From Nannobrachium achirus (lineage: Eukaryota; Chordata; Actinopteri; Myctophiformes; Myctophidae): a stretch of DNA of 64,000 nucleotides. Below are positions 48,129-60,432 of the stretch, piece after piece. The stretch spans positions 26,321,258 to 26,385,257 of the forward strand of contig OY997642.1 in assembly GCA_963921795.1 (NCBI GenBank), read 5' to 3'. The position numbers and the translations under genes are program-made. Positions within the stretch are counted from its first letter, which is position 1. The number at the start of each line of letters is the position of its first letter. The notes under the pieces were generated by a model. That model had not been told where the DNA came from. It did no database searches and was given only the letters and a program-made list of their open reading frames with translations.

Positions 48129-48905
48129 ATGTCAGACGAGGGTAAGCTGTTCATCGGTGGCCTGAGCTTCGACACGGATGAGGACTCGTTGGGGGCAGCG
48201 TTCTCCAAATACGGAAACATTGCCAAAGGTAAACAACTTGCAATCCATTGAGCAACCACACATTCATTCACATGTATGATGTAATTCATCTTCAATGAAT
48301 ATTTATTTTTGTTTTGTCAACAGTTGATGTCATCAGAGACAGGGAGACGGGCAGGTCTCGTGGATTTGGCTTTGTGAAGTATGACAGAGTAGATGATGCA
48401 AAGGAGGCAATGGAAGCAATGAATGGACAGGTGCATTGAGGACATTATCACAGATGGCTTGCTGGTGGCCCTTTTCTAAGGCACCTGGTGGCGCATCATG
48501 GTACTGCGCCAAATACAACTGACAATGGCAACTATTATAATTTATCAATATAATTTCAGAGTCTGGATGGCAGGACGATCCGTGTGGATGACGCTGGGAA
48601 TGGACGTTCTGGAGGTGGAGGTGGCTCAAGGGGAGGAGGATATGGAGGTGGCGGAGGATATGGAGGTGGCGGAAGAGGTAATTTTTTTTTACCCCAAACT
48701 ATCTTTAATTAGGCTTTCTCATCTCTGACATTTATTCTTGATCGATGGCATGTTAAATGTATCATCTTCCCCCGCTTGCATTTGCCTAGGTGGTGGAGGA
48801 TACGGAAGTGACAGGAGCTATGGTGGAGGTGGAGACAGAGGTTATGGTGGTGGAGGGGAGAGGAGCGGTGGATGGAGGAGCGGAGGTGGAAGCGGTGGCT
48901 ACTGA
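48129..48905 (+). CDS. cirbp: Cold-inducible RNA-binding protein
   Basis: Four coding exons: 48129-48228, 48324-48430, 48560-48677 and 48790-48905, all with GT/AG borders, giving 146 residues. The RRM has RNP2 (KLFIGGLSF) and RNP1 ([10 protein letters not shown]), and [13 protein letters not shown] ends the domain. The Gly-rich RGG/YGG tail ([27 protein letters not shown]) is typical of CIRBP/RBM3. These proteins bind mRNA UTRs, shuttle to stress granules and rise on mild cooling. RBM3 is the alternative name; length and tail fit CIRBP better. A 5' UTR intron of about 0.9 kb precedes. Confidence 0.93.
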
Positions 48906-48938
48906 GAAATAATATGTTTTTAGCATGATCTTGTTTTT

Positions 48939-49002
48939 CCTAAAAGCTGTGAACTAAGAAACGGGGCTGCCCTAAAAGCTGTGAACTAAGAAACGGGGCT
49001 GC
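48939..49002 (+). repeat. 32-bp tandem duplication in cirbp 3' UTR
   Basis: CCTAAAAGCTGTGAACTAAG plus AAACGGGGCTGC occurs twice, head to tail and exact. Confidence 0.97.
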
Positions 49003-49121
49003 CATCAGGCCAGACTGCAAGAAGTACAGCTCGCAGGTCACACATCTGCCATCAATCAGTCCACTCGTCTTCTGCTATAGTATATTTTGATGTATTTGTA
49101 TGGTGTCAGACTGTAACTGTA

Positions 49122-49127
49122 AATAAA
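49122..49127 (+). terminator. cirbp polyadenylation signal
   Basis: AATAAA about 220 bp after the stop, followed by a T-rich region at 49.165-49.19 kb. Confidence 0.85.
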
Positions 49128-49149
49128 GCTTTGTATTACCGTGACTCAA

Positions 49150-49784
49150 ACAATATTATGGGATATTCTGATTTATTTTTATTTTTTTTTCTATTCTGCT
49201 AGACTGTTAGACTGGGGTCCATACATTATAAAGGATTCCATGTCACTACTCCTCCGGCAAAGAATGTGTGCAGAGCAGCAGAACACATTGAGGTCCACAC
49301 CCAGAACATAAGGAACAGTTTAAGAAGCTAGATCACAATAGGAGGCTATAACTGCATTGGGAGACGAGTAGCAGAGGAAGCAGTTTAATTCAGGTGGACA
49401 CACATCTGGATCTCTTGTGAGTTGAGTTCATAACATCTGTTCGGTGTGTCTGAGGTCGGGAAGAACGGCATTTTATGATAATAGGGGACAGTATATTTAA
49501 AATGTTACAGGCACTTTATGAAAACAAACTCATGGCTGGTATGATCTCTCAATTCTGTGTTTTGGCCCCATTTCGGGCTTTTTAAAAGCCAGGCTATAAG
49601 CGCACACTGCCTCGCAATGTTATGTGTGTGCTATCTTGTACAGTAAGTACATGTGCCAGCATTGATGACATTTTATTCTCTGAAGTTGGAATATACGTTA
49701 CTAGAGACGGCCATGCCTGCTCCACACCCATATGGTCCAGGTCACTTGCTCGCTCATGGGACATGCTCACCACTTCTCGTATCC
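49150..49784. other. Intergenic, no gene seen
   Basis: No domain-bearing ORF or clear repeat. Confidence 0.4.
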
Positions 49785-50604
49785 CAGTGGTTCTCAAAGT
49801 GAGGTCTAGTCAGGGAAAATTTGCAGAATAACTGTTAAATCTGGGAATAAATTCCTTACCAAACTATTTCTTCACAGGTCTTGTAACATATCAAACAAAG
49901 ATTGAAATTCAACATCCCTAGCAAAATGTTTGACAGCTAGGGTAATTCTGGGTCTCATTCACTCACTTATAAACACACCTATTAGAGTAATGTTAACTCC
50001 ATTGACACATAAAAACAGGGGAAAAAAGTAGCTACAAAACAATGGCATGCACCAACCCTAACATAAATTATGCCTAAACCTAACCTAAAAAAACACGCCC
50101 ACGTGGGCAAAACACCTGGGAAAGAGGAGTGTTCGTTCCGGAACAGGAAGATTGACCGGAAGCTCCCGCCGGAGGCCGTCCACATTGTGCTTGAACAGCT
50201 GCGGAGGAAGGACAACGTGGAGTGGCAGAGTGGGCCAAGCTCATGCACCAGTGGGTGTTCAGAAGCGGCCCAGCGGACTGTGCGTTCATGCTCTATGACC
50301 TGGCCGGCAGCGAGCACTCAGCAGGGCGAGGAGTTGGAGGCCTGGAGGAGCGCACGCTGCCTCGGGCACTGCAGGCCTCTGGAGGCGCTGGGCAAGGCGG
50401 AGCTCATCGCCATGGACAACCTGATGGGGGTCAAGACAAGTTATTCTGTCAAAGAGAGAGAGAGTCACCCTGCCGAGCACTTGGAAATGTGTCGAGACTC
50501 TACGTTTAGTTTGACTCGGTTCCACAGATGAATGTTGTGAAAATAGCAGATCTGCAATCTCACAATGCCTCGCATTGCGACATGAAAACGTTTGAGAACC
50601 ACTG
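49785..50604. mobile_element. Possible hAT-like MITE enclosing vps25 pseudogene
   Basis: Starts CAGTGGTTCTCAAAGTGAGG and ends GTTTGAGAACCACTG. It holds a half copy of the GATCTACAAGCTCAC hairpin motif at 50536-50580. No TSD was found, so the two ends could belong to separate fragments. Confidence 0.5.
50090..50450 (+). pseudogene. vps25: vps25 (ESCRT-II) retropseudogene fragment
   Basis: One frame reads RKIDRKLPPEAVHIVLEQLR and RKDNVEW. Another continues EWAKLMHQWVFRSGPADCAF, MLYDLAGSEHSAG, LEERTLPRALQA. The first frame then gives LEALGKAELIAMDNLMGVK. This is the order of the C-terminal winged-helix half of VPS25, the ESCRT-II subunit that contacts ESCRT-III. It has a deletion after NVEW and at least two frame changes, with no introns. 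Non-functional. Confidence 0.85.
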
Positions 50605-50789
50605 ATAGGCCTATTTTCAGGAAACATATAAAAGAGCATAAACCAGGTGTATTGTGCCAGTATATTAAGTGGTGTCTGACAACCCAGTCCTCAGACATTC
50701 AGCTCCACAGCTCCACCCTGTGGGGAGGGGAGGGGAGAGGAGACATTGTTCTATCAAACATATCATTTTCCGAATGTCTGTCTGAGTGA

Positions 50790-50790
50790 G

Positions 50791-50843
<53 letters not shown>
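50790..50843. repeat. (TCTG)n microsatellite
   Basis: About 13 units. Confidence 0.95.
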
Positions 50844-51065
50844 GAGTGTCTGTCACAGCGTTTCTCCTCAGTGGCTGGAGCAATTGATCTGAAATCGCAT
50901 CACCATTAGCATATGAACACACCTGACATAACTGTGAAGCCCGTTTGTCACTTTCACAAATCATGTGCTGTATATTAGCATTTTTATGGTGTATCTATAT
51001 CTATTCTGCATCTAGCTTGAGGCATGTCTATTCTGCATCTAGCATGAGGCAACATGTTTAACCAG

Positions 51066-51066
<1 letters not shown>

Positions 51067-51153
<87 letters not shown>
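51067..51153. repeat. (GT)n-(GTGC)n microsatellite
   Basis: GT repeat passing into GTGC tetramers, then a fragment of the multicopy fish repeat ('CAGATTTTGTCCAAAAATCA'). Confidence 0.9.
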
Positions 51154-51154
<1 letters not shown>

Positions 51155-51609
51155 GCGGGCTGGGGGTCGGTTGTCTGGCCCTGTTACAGATTTTGTCCAA
51201 AAATCATGCAGATCGGTACACAGTATCTCTGTAGCCATTAAACGAAACGGGTATTTCTTACATTGATGCTCCTACATATTATCATGCAAGCACCAGTTAA
51301 AGTTACTTTCCATCCCTCATATACTGTGTGCACAGTGCACATCCCATAACCCACACACTGCACATCATTTCGGAGCTCATATCTTTGAACGGGTAAGGGC
51401 TAGTTGTGTTGAATTCAACAAGATGCTTCACATCAAAACCAGCAGATAGTGAGACAATGATTAACAACTCCCTGCTTCCTGCGGGGGGAGGGGGGGTATG
51501 ATCTGTTGAGATATTCTTTCCTAAATGAAGAGCATACACTCTTAGCCTTACATAATGTAACATAGATAACATTAAATGCTTTTCTGATTTACACATCTCA
51601 CTATATGAA

Positions 51610-51750
51610 TTGTAGTGGACAACAATAGAAAACAAGCCTCTAGCTGGGTCTTTTTGTGTTATTTTAGCATAACTTTTGACAGGACTAGCTGTACTGTTAA
51701 CAATCTTAAAAATAATAAAGTATTTAATCAATCAATTAATCAAACAAACA
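51610..51750 (+). mobile_element. LINE 3' end fragment
   Basis: 'AATAGAAAACAAGCCTCTAG' then 'AATAATAAAGTATTTAATC' and an ATCA-type tail. Same family as 210-340. Confidence 0.6.
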
Positions 51751-52590
51751 ATCTGAATGCATCATTGTTTATAATCAGGCTGACCTCTTGTGGTAGAGTA
51801 GTGCATTTTTATTTCACAATCTGAAAGTAAGTAGCAGTGTTATTTATATATGATGAATAAAGTATGTGTGGCAGCTAAACTGCAGGAATGATACTGAATG
51901 TCTCCTCCATCTACACTGAACATAATTTAGCCAATGCCTTAAAAAGCTCTCGGCTTGGGAATTCCTGCAATCTGCAGGCCTCACGACTATATGACAAGAC
52001 AGTTCACATTTGTAATGTGATAGATAGTAGCATCCTCAAGACGTTGGTACTTAGCAACCTTGGTAAGAAGGGCCTCTTCCAAACTGTGGTCGAATGTTCA
52101 TCCCACTTCTAAAATGGTCACTTTTCTGCTGTCCTCAACATGTGACTTACAAAGTGCACAATCAGGGACGAAAAGGTAAATAAAAGACAACTGGACCTTG
52201 CCCGCGGAGAACCCAGATGTATCAGTGATGTCAAACATCTCCAAATGTGGGCATTGTTTCAGCATGCAAATGTTATCATTGCGGGGACGCATGCGCATGC
52301 AGTACATGCGGCAGTATCAGTGATGTCAGTTATCTCAGAATTTGGACACTGTTTAGTATCAGTGATGTCAGCATGCGGGTTCCGGACAGATGGACAGAGA
52401 GACATTTGGTAAATTAACAGTTAGATGAGTAGTCTACATTTAGTATGACCAAAGTAAAACCTTAAACCTAGCATCTGTATAATATAAAGTGCTACTTAAA
52501 ATGTGTTGTATCTGTAGTTACTAACAAGTAAACAACATACACAGTGCATAATTGTCTCCACCAGCCGAAAGGCATGGGAGAGACTATGTT
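51751..52590. other. Intergenic, no gene seen
   Basis: No coding signal. Short repeats of 'AGTATCAGTGATGTCAG' near 52.31-52.37 kb. Confidence 0.4.
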
Positions 52591-53690
52591 TTCGCCCCCG
52601 TCCGTTTGTCCATCCGTCTGTCTGTCTGTCTGTCTGTCCGTCCGTCCGTCCGTCTGTTACCAGCTAATCTCCGGCAGCGTTGGCCCGGTCGCTGACAAAC
52701 TGTACACACACACTCCCTGGATACCAATTCAGAACCTCTGCCCCAAATTCTCCACATGGGCCTGTTCTAGCGCCACCATGAGGCCGATTTATGCAAAACT
52801 AACTTTTGCCAGTACTCCTACAGATTTTGTCCAAAAATCACACAAATCGGTACACAGTATCTCTACAGTCATGTGATCGGCATGGATCTGTCCGATTTTC
52901 CATATTTCATTCTGATTGGCTATAACGGTCTTCCAAAGTTTGCAGGATTGGTCCGTTTTGAATAAAATGTCTGAAATCATGAACGCTGTGTGCGATTTTG
53001 GTGAAATTGTGCATGCACATTCCCAATAGGCAGAGGAATAAATGCCACTTAATTCAAAATCAGCTTCATGGTGGCGCTATAACAGGCCAATTTGTGTTTT
53101 TACCTATAACTCCACTGATCAGCGTACAACTTTTTATGTGCACTCCCTAGAGGCCAAGGAAAAACCTTTGCCCTGCATTTTTCATATGTGCCTTTTATAG
53201 CGCCATCAGGAGGCAGACTTATATAAAACACTTTGTTTCCTACTATTCCTTGAGATTTTATCCAAAAATCATGAAAATCAGTACACAGTATCACTATAGT
53301 CATGTGATCAAGACGGATCTGTCCGATATTTCATCCAAATTGGCTAACATTGGCTTCCAAAGTTTGCAGGATTGGTCCATTTTTAACAAAATGATCATGA
53401 ACGCAGCTTGTGATTACATAGAAATTCTGCCCGAACATTCCCACTAGGTCAAGGAACAAATGCCACTCCTTTCACATTGGCCTGTTATAGCGCCACCAGC
53501 AGGTTGACTTTTGCCAAACTCATTTTTGGAAGAAAATGCCTCAAATAACACATGCAGCATCACATTGTCGTTAAAGGCCAAAGAAGACATGGCACATTTA
53601 GCGCCACCAGGAGGCCACAATAACTACAGTAATACCTGACCTGGTGGAGACCTGTGCTCGGAAGAGCACTGCTTCTAGTTAATGAACTTG
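52591..53690. repeat. Multicopy fish repeat, internal tandem units
   Basis: Units repeat 'CCAAAAATCA.ACAAATCGG' (or a variant), 'TACACAGTATC.CTA.AGTCATG', 'CAAAGTTTGCAGGATTGGTC' and 'TAGCGCCACCA' at intervals of about 430 bp (52.83, 53.26 kb). Related to 51.18, 46.7 and 63.4-63.6 kb. Confidence 0.75.
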
Positions 53691-53919
53691 TTTCCCATTT
53701 TGGCAGCAGAATTATAGTAGAGTTATATACATTAAAAAGTACAAAACTATAAAAAGAAAAAATAATACGTTTGAGCTAAAATGTCACTTACGGCCTTTGC
53801 GCTCGAACATTTTATTGCTTTTTGCTTAATGTTTAGGCCGGGTGTAAGTGACATTCAGAAAATGATAATACTGGACCAGAGACAGTAATTTGCCAGTAAC
53901 TGCTCCGATCCGTTGGCAC

Positions 53920-54190
53920 AAACAATAATCAGGGGTCTGCCCTCAGAGTAGCCACACCAGGGGCCACGTGTGGCCCCCAGGGACAAGATAAGGGGCCCCT
54001 GTGGGCCCATTGGTGCCACAGGTGCGCCGTTCGTCCAATTTGCACCGAACTTGGCATAAACACTGTTCAGGAGTCTGCCATGACAATAGTCACACCAGGG
54101 GCCACGTGAGGCCATGTGTGGCCAACTCAGGGGCCCCTGGGGTGCTACAGGTGCACCAAACTTGGTATAAACACTGGTCCCCTGGTGTGA
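53920..54190. repeat. 'GGGGCCACGTG' repeat
   Basis: 'CACACCAGGGGCCACGTG' occurs at 53.95 and 54.09 kb, with 'ACACTG.TC' steps and 'CACCGAACTTGGCATAAACAC' twice. It directly abuts the IRG fragment. Confidence 0.65.
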
Positions 54191-54199
54191 CATATAGAT

Positions 54200-54465
54200 T
54201 GATGTCTTTCAGATCTCCTGCTTTGACCTTGGTCTCTGACTTCAACCAGCTTCATGACACCAACGACAAGCAGCTCTCTAAGCATAAGAGACAAGTGCTG
54301 CTTCTCGCCCTGCACCACATTACCATGGAGATCCAGCAGAAGAAGAAAGCCCTAAAGGCAGACATCTGGAAGGTGGCTTCGCTGTCTGGTGTTGTGGCTA
54401 TAGTGCCAGTCCCAGGCCTCTCATTCATTGTGGATGCAGAAATGTTGCAGTTGGATATTATATTA
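54200..54465 (+). pseudogene. Immunity-related GTPase (IRG) C-terminal fragment
   Basis: The frame reads FNQLHDTNDKQLSKHKRQVL, LLALHHITMEIQQKKKALKA, DIWKVASLSGVVAIVPVPGL, SFIVDAEMLQLD. This matches the helical domain after the G domain of IRG proteins, where 'H+R..LLLALP.I' and 'A..SG..A.VPVPG.S...D' are family landmarks. The P-loop half is absent and no continuation is found. IRGs are interferon-inducible cell-autonomous immunity GTPases. Probably a captured or truncated exon piece. Confidence 0.75.
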
Positions 54466-54609
54466 GGAATTATATTAAGAATCTCCCCCTGTCAAGTGAA
54501 AAGAAGCGGCTTGGACTCCTCATGCTTGCATAGAAGGAAGCATGAGGTCAGTCCTTTGCTCTCCCCAGGTTGGCAGAGGGAGTGTGGCGCAGGATTAGAC
54601 AATTGACAC

Positions 54610-57040
54610 CGGGTGAAAGAAATGTGTTACACCAAAATCGTGGGATGAAAAAAAAATACCTTAGCTTTCCTTATGGACTGTGCCACGTCGTGTGTCTGTC
54701 TGTGCCTGCCTGCGTGTATGTGTGTCTTTTTAGTGATTGTTTGATGGGTTGACCCCAAGGAAAGGTGAATCCTTGCCCTTTCCTTTGGCTCCCCCTTCTG
54801 GTGTAAGATGCTCTTGGTGCACACAATCTCATGTTTTCACAAGTGGGTGTATTGTAGTTGTGAAAGGTTGAAGGAGTACACCCCAAAAAAGTATGTATTT
54901 TCTATCAATTACACACCTCATGAAGCCTTGAATTCATGGAGATTCTTTTGTTTTTGCCGCATTCCTAAACCAATAATTCAATGACCGGGTGGCTGCTCCT
55001 ACCAGAAGAGACTGCGGTGGTCATAAAATGATTGGCTTAGGAATGTGATAATTTGTTCAAGGTTCCTCCTGATATTTTTGTTGAACCAGTCTACTTGAAA
55101 TCACTTGCTTTAAAAATATTCCATTCAAATCAGGAAGATTATAGAGAAGATTAGAAATCTATGATGGATGGCGGAACAAACAAATAAAACCTCAATGGCT
55201 TCTCGGCTAATAGCCACATCCACACCGACACAGATTCATAATTCATCTCCATTTTGGGCTTATAGGCAAAATGTTTAATAGATCTGCTATTTTTTTAAAC
55301 TTAAACATATAGGTTAGAACAGATATCAATGAAGATCAATGCAGTAATCATGACCTCACTTAATTCCCAATAAAGATATTTATTTTTTCAGATTTTTTTT
55401 AAATAGCCAAAAATAAAAAATAAAATACATACAGGTAAATAAAGTGAGCTGATCGTTCATAAAACCACATTGTTGTGCATATCAGTTATGGTTCCCGTTG
55501 AAACTGTAAACCAATAATTTTGCAGACCACCTAAAAGGACTCGAACCCAATTTCTCTCGTGTTTAAACCAACCATACATTATCCTGAGAATTGCAAGTTT
55601 GAAGTCCAATTTGAGCAAAATAAAACAATGTTGATGATGCAAATACAAACAAAAGACACCCATACACTCTTAGAATCCATAGCATCATCGCCCCATCCCA
55701 CCCTCCACCAGCACACACAAAAAAATAAATACTTTAAGAAATAAACCATAGTGGACATGTTTTTCTTTTCGTTTTAAGTGAAGGGCCCTCAGTCTCTCCA
55801 AGGAGTTTCTATACAAACTGACCCATACTGCAACACTGTTCAACAAAGACACCTTTTTTTTTCTTCTTCTAAACACAAACAAAAAAGGAAACCTTTGCCC
55901 GTCAACCCCAGCGACTTCATCCCATAGATGATTAAAAATCATTCTTTAAAACACTACAGGCAGAATGTCTTTAAAACACTACAGGCAGAATGTCTAATCA
56001 AAGGAGAAAAATAAAGCCTTCAAGACAAGTACATTGTTTAGATAAGACAAGAAAGAATTACAGCAAACATTTTCTCATGGTCATCAAATGTTTTGGGCTT
56101 TCCTTTTTAAACTATTGTCTACTGTCTTTGGCTCCACCAGGCCTATGAGAGGGGCCCTAACCACTTAAACCCTGCACTTAGCTGACATGATTCCCAAGGG
56201 CTCTATACTAGGCCTCCTCCTGTTTTCACTCTGCACTAAACATAGCTGACAAATGGCTGATCTAAGTGCTCAAGACACACCCACGCTGTGAACTTGAAGA
56301 TCAGCCATGTTCACCGAATGTTAGCCCAGGAATAGGGATGCTAAGGTTCAAGAGGCTACTGAGAGACATAATACACCTCCAGTCAGTAATTAGTTTTGCC
56401 CTCCTGATGATAAACTCCAGGGAAACCCTCAAGCGGAGCTACTTTAGAATTACAAAATAAAAGACAAAACCAGATCTGATAGTTAATTGCCAGACTGTAG
56501 CAAAATTCAGTTCCACGCTGCTGAAATGTTGACATGCGGGTTGGACCCATTGTTCCACTCATTTCAGCAGATCCTCCAAGACAGAGTGCTCGACAGAGCT
56601 CGATCACAATTTTTTTGTTGTTTTGTTTGTTTCTTGTTCTTCGATCGAGCAGAAAAGACGAGGATATTGGTAAACCAGTCCAACTCGAAAACGAACGGGA
56701 ACCATTCCGAGGCGTCCGACTCCGACATGCACGAGACGTCTTTGAGTGTCCTGTCGAGATGCAGGCCTCCATGTCCAAAACACGTCAGGAATAAAGAATG
56801 GAGAAGCACTGTATTTCCTGGGGATGTTAAGCTTCCACGTTTGCAGCGCCATTGTGTATGCAAACAAAAATAAAAGAAAGAAATTAAAAGATAGGCTGTT
56901 GCTGTCTCCGGTCTCTGGAAAACCACAGACGTTGACAACAACTGTGCATGACCCAGTTCTATCCAGGGAAATCATTTAAAGTCAATACCGTGTAACTTTC
57001 CAATTAAACAACAGTTATTTTTTCCATCTTTATTTTAATA
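54610..57040. other. Intergenic, no gene supported
   Basis: AT-rich. A 27-bp tandem duplication ('AAAACACTACAGGCAGAATG') lies at about 55.94-55.99 kb. A repeat with 'ACCACTTAAACCCTGCAC' at 56.16 kb recurs at 58.47 kb. A hairpin-motif copy is at 56.25-56.31 kb. Part may be the cdc34 3' UTR. ORFs at 56.4-57.0 kb overlap on both strands without domains and are not called. Confidence 0.4.
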
Positions 57041-57047
57041 TTTAACT

Positions 57048-57049
57048 GG

Positions 57050-57124
<75 letters not shown>
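57048..57124. repeat. (AT)n microsatellite
   Basis: Near-pure AT dinucleotides with one interruption. Confidence 0.95.
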
Positions 57125-57127
<3 letters not shown>

Positions 57128-58922
57128 TTCATATGCTTTCTGAGGATGCCATTGTTGCTCTCCAAAATATATTTGTCAGTAGGCCCCTGCAGCGTTCATT
57201 TTGAAGCAGTACTTTTAGTTTTAGTATTACTGGAGGAAGTCACCAACAAGACTACTAACATGGACGTTACACAGCAAGACTTTAATATGAATGGGAAACA
57301 AACCCGGACCTGATTTGGTAAGCCTTTGCACCAGTGTAGTGGCTGGAGGTTTCTGACAGTGGCATCATTACGTGTTCATCGCTACAACAGAGAATACAAA
57401 ATAACTAATAATTGGATAATAGCTATGAATGGTGTTGTTAGCTAATGTAGAAAGACACAGCCCACCCAATGGATCATCCTCCCATAGTTCAGTTTATCCC
57501 TGACCTGAGGCTGATTCTACAAATGTCTTCTAAAAAAAAAAAAGAAGAACTTATGTAGCCTTATCAGTGGTGCTCAAACTTTTTCATGTCAAGGACGTTC
57601 AAAATATATGTATTTGGCCGCGGACCCCCCCCATCTAAACATGTTTTTTCCAGGGATCCCCAGAAGCAAAGATTTGAGTAAAATAATAAAGAAAAAATGC
57701 TATATACCAGTTAATTTGAGATAAGCGACCTGACAGTCGCTTATCTCAAATGACACAGGTGCTTTCCCTGTTTTAACGGGTTACTAACCAGGTGGGGGAC
57801 GTTTTTAACATCTTTTCTGTTCTACAAGAGAACACACAGAAGCATACCGTACTGCACTGCTTGTTTCCAAACAATTACTCATGGGTTAATATATACTGCA
57901 GTATAGGATAGGTATACTAGGATACTCCAACCCAACATCAACTTTGTTGTGTGTCTTTGCTCAGAGTGAACCGCAGTGTTGCTAGGCAGACTACTGTGAG
58001 GGTGGGGTCTAGCGTTCACAACTCAAGAGCTAGCGTAAAAAAAAAGATATATAGTTGTCCTTTAAGGACCTTGTTAAGCTCGGCGAGCACCAGCCGTAGC
58101 CGGAGAAATGTTTGGCTCGGTTTGGAGTGCGGCCGCAACACCTTGGTAGTTGTTTATTAAACTAACCATATGGGAGGATGGTCCATTTTGCAGACTCTTG
58201 TTTTCTGTCCAGCACCTGGGATTTAATGTTTCCGATGTGCGTGCTTCTGTTATCTTCTTTAAATTGTTTGTCTCACCCTATATTTTCAGTTAATAGTTTG
58301 CAAAAGAGAAAGAATATATAATAATAAGTATTAGGTGCACAATTATGCTGGTGCAAAATCTTAATCAGATCAGACCCTGTCCAGCTGATGCATCATATTT
58401 TAGTCTCTGAAAGAGTTCAGAGAGTGAGAGCAAAAAAACAACAACCAAAAAACATCTGATGTTGCTGAATTAACCACTTAAACCCTATACTTAGTTGAGC
58501 AGATTCCCAGGGCTTAATACCCAGGCCCCCTACCGTTTTCACTCTACACTAAATATCTTCGCCCCAAAAATGGCCAAATCCTCTGCTATTTTTACCCAAT
58601 ATTAGCCCACAGAATAGGTAGGTACGCTATAGGGTCCAAGTGGCTCCAAACTGAGGTGATGTGAATTCTTTCTGGATTCAAGCCCGGATTATATTTCAGT
58701 CGCACAACCGCGCCGCGCGTCGGAAACAGCTTGTATATCGTCTACTTCTGACGCGCGATGCCATCGTGGAAAGTAGCACAAAATCGAGGCTTATATAGTC
58801 CTACAATCCCTGACATCCCGGCCGGGAAGGGGGTGGGGGGGGGGGGGAGGGAGGGTGGGTGAGGAGGGGGTGTATTGCAGCTAGATTGAGGAGGGGGAGG
58901 GGGGATTCGGTTCTCAATCTCG
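57125..58922. other. Region 3' of cdc34, repeats only
   Basis: Contains 'AGTGGTGCTCAAACTTTTTC' (hAT MITE end, 57.57 kb), a short palindrome around 57.715-57.75 kb (GATAAGCGAC / GTCGCTTATC), and a G-rich stretch at 58.82-58.91 kb. Some of it is likely cdc34 3' UTR; no poly(A) site was assigned. Confidence 0.4.
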
Positions 58923-59852
58923 TCATGACTCCTCGGTCCCCGAGTCATCGTCGTCGTAGCAGCAGTCGGCATCGTCCTCGTCCTCCAGCTCCTCGTCGTC
59001 ATAGTAGTCATCGTAGAAGAGGTCGGAGCCCTCGTCCTGGGGCGGGGCGCGCGTGCGCACGCAGTACTCTGCCAGCGTGGTGGGCACCTTTACCCCGTCC
59101 CGCTCTGCCTCCGCCTTGGTGGCTAGCACCTGTTTCCTGTTAAAAAAGAAGGGAAAGAAATATTATATATATATATATACTTTTACTCCACTTAATTTAT
59201 TTGAAAACGAAACGAAAATGTTATAAAACATACATGTAACCACTTTAGCCCTATTATACCTTGGCTATTTGAAAATAGATCCATTTTCACACATTTTGTA
59301 CTTTTACTTTTTGTACTTTGATGCCAACACTTTCATACTTTTAATCAAGTACATTTTGCATTCCAGACTTTTATAATGGTAACAGAGTATTTATATGACT
59401 CAGTATTGATACTTTTATTTAAGTAAAAAATCTGAGTACTTTTCCCACAACTTTTACCAACTTGTAGCTGCAATTTAACCATTTTAGTAATGGTCTTTTT
59501 TTTTATTGATTCCTAGATCAGTGGTTCTCAAACCTTTTTATGTTATTTCAAGGACCCCCATAGCTCAGAGAGTGTACAAATGGTCCATTTTGGTTCCATT
59601 TGTAGCATAGCATTGATTCTAGCAGGGTGTTGTATGAGATGAACTCTGCACATTATAGTGAATAATACAAACATACAGTATGTTCATAGACGCATTGATT
59701 CTAGCAGGGTATTTTACCTGATGATCTCTGCATATTCTCTGTCCTTGCCCTTGCTCTCCCTCCATTTGCGGTACATGACCGAGGCGTCTACGTTTGCTGG
59801 GGAGAAGGTGTTGGGCTCATTCAGCAGGGAAATCACACTCAGCAAGATGGTC
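58923..59852 (-). CDS. cdc34: Ubiquitin-conjugating E2 CDC34 (UBE2R1), last two coding exons
   Basis: Exon 59718-59852 (135 nt) encodes [44 protein letters not shown]. Exon 58923-59136 encodes [40 protein letters not shown] and an Asp/Glu-rich tail ending DDDSGTEES. Both borders are GT/AG with matching phase (AG|G for Arg). This is the C-terminal part of the UBC fold plus the acidic tail that docks on the CUL1-RBX1 basic canyon in SCF ubiquitin ligases. The [12 protein letters not shown] tail favours CDC34 over UBE2R2. The active-site Cys exon and others are not found up to 64 kb, so the gene is partial here. Confidence 0.93.
59170..59462. mobile_element. hAT-like MITE fragment in cdc34 intron
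   Basis: 'GTACTTTTACTTTTTGTAC', 'TTTGATGCCAACACTTTCAT' and 'CTGAGTACTTTTCCCACAAC' match the family at 38.79-39.03 kb. Confidence 0.6.
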
Positions 59853-60428
59853 CTGAAGACAAAGCAACACACTGATCCATTAGTGTCATTTCAGTCATAA
59901 AAATCCATCTACAAATTACCCTGTACTTTAACAACTTGGGAGCCAAACCTGTTCAGTGACGAGTTAAGGCCACTAGGTGTCACCAAGCCAAAAGGAGTTA
60001 TCTCGTTGAGAGACGAGGCAACATAGGGTTAACTGTACGTGCCTGCAGCCTGCCCTCTGAATGACCCGAGTCCATTATGTCACCCCGTAGCAGGGAGAGA
60101 GAGGGGGAGAGGAAATAGCGGAGCCTGCTTACATTCCTTTCCATTCTACTTTGAAACATAAGAAGGGCTTTATCTCTGAATGAGGTAAAAAGAACGCCAG
60201 GGAAGCAGAGATCTGATTGTTTTCACGGCGACACTATAACACGATGGTCGGCTCCCGTTTGGATTTTAGTTTTGCAAGCTTTTGTAAACAAAGGGATTAT
60301 CTTCCTCAATCGTCAGTGGACACCCACGTGCACACGCACGAAGCTTCCCAGGCTCTTCAAAATAAAGCGTTAGTGAACGGCGGCAGCAGCAACAGCTAGA
60401 AATGTTAGAAACCTGAGCAGCCCATGTG
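59853..60428. other. cdc34 intron sequence, no exon seen
   Basis: No splice-bounded frame matching the E2 core was found. Confidence 0.4.
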
Positions 60429-60432
60429 TTAA

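Noticed and set aside
56383..56979. Overlapping ORFs of 77-131 codons near 56.4-57.0 kb
   Set aside because: Present on both strands in several frames, no recognisable domain, no splice-consistent extension, and likely within non-coding or UTR sequence.
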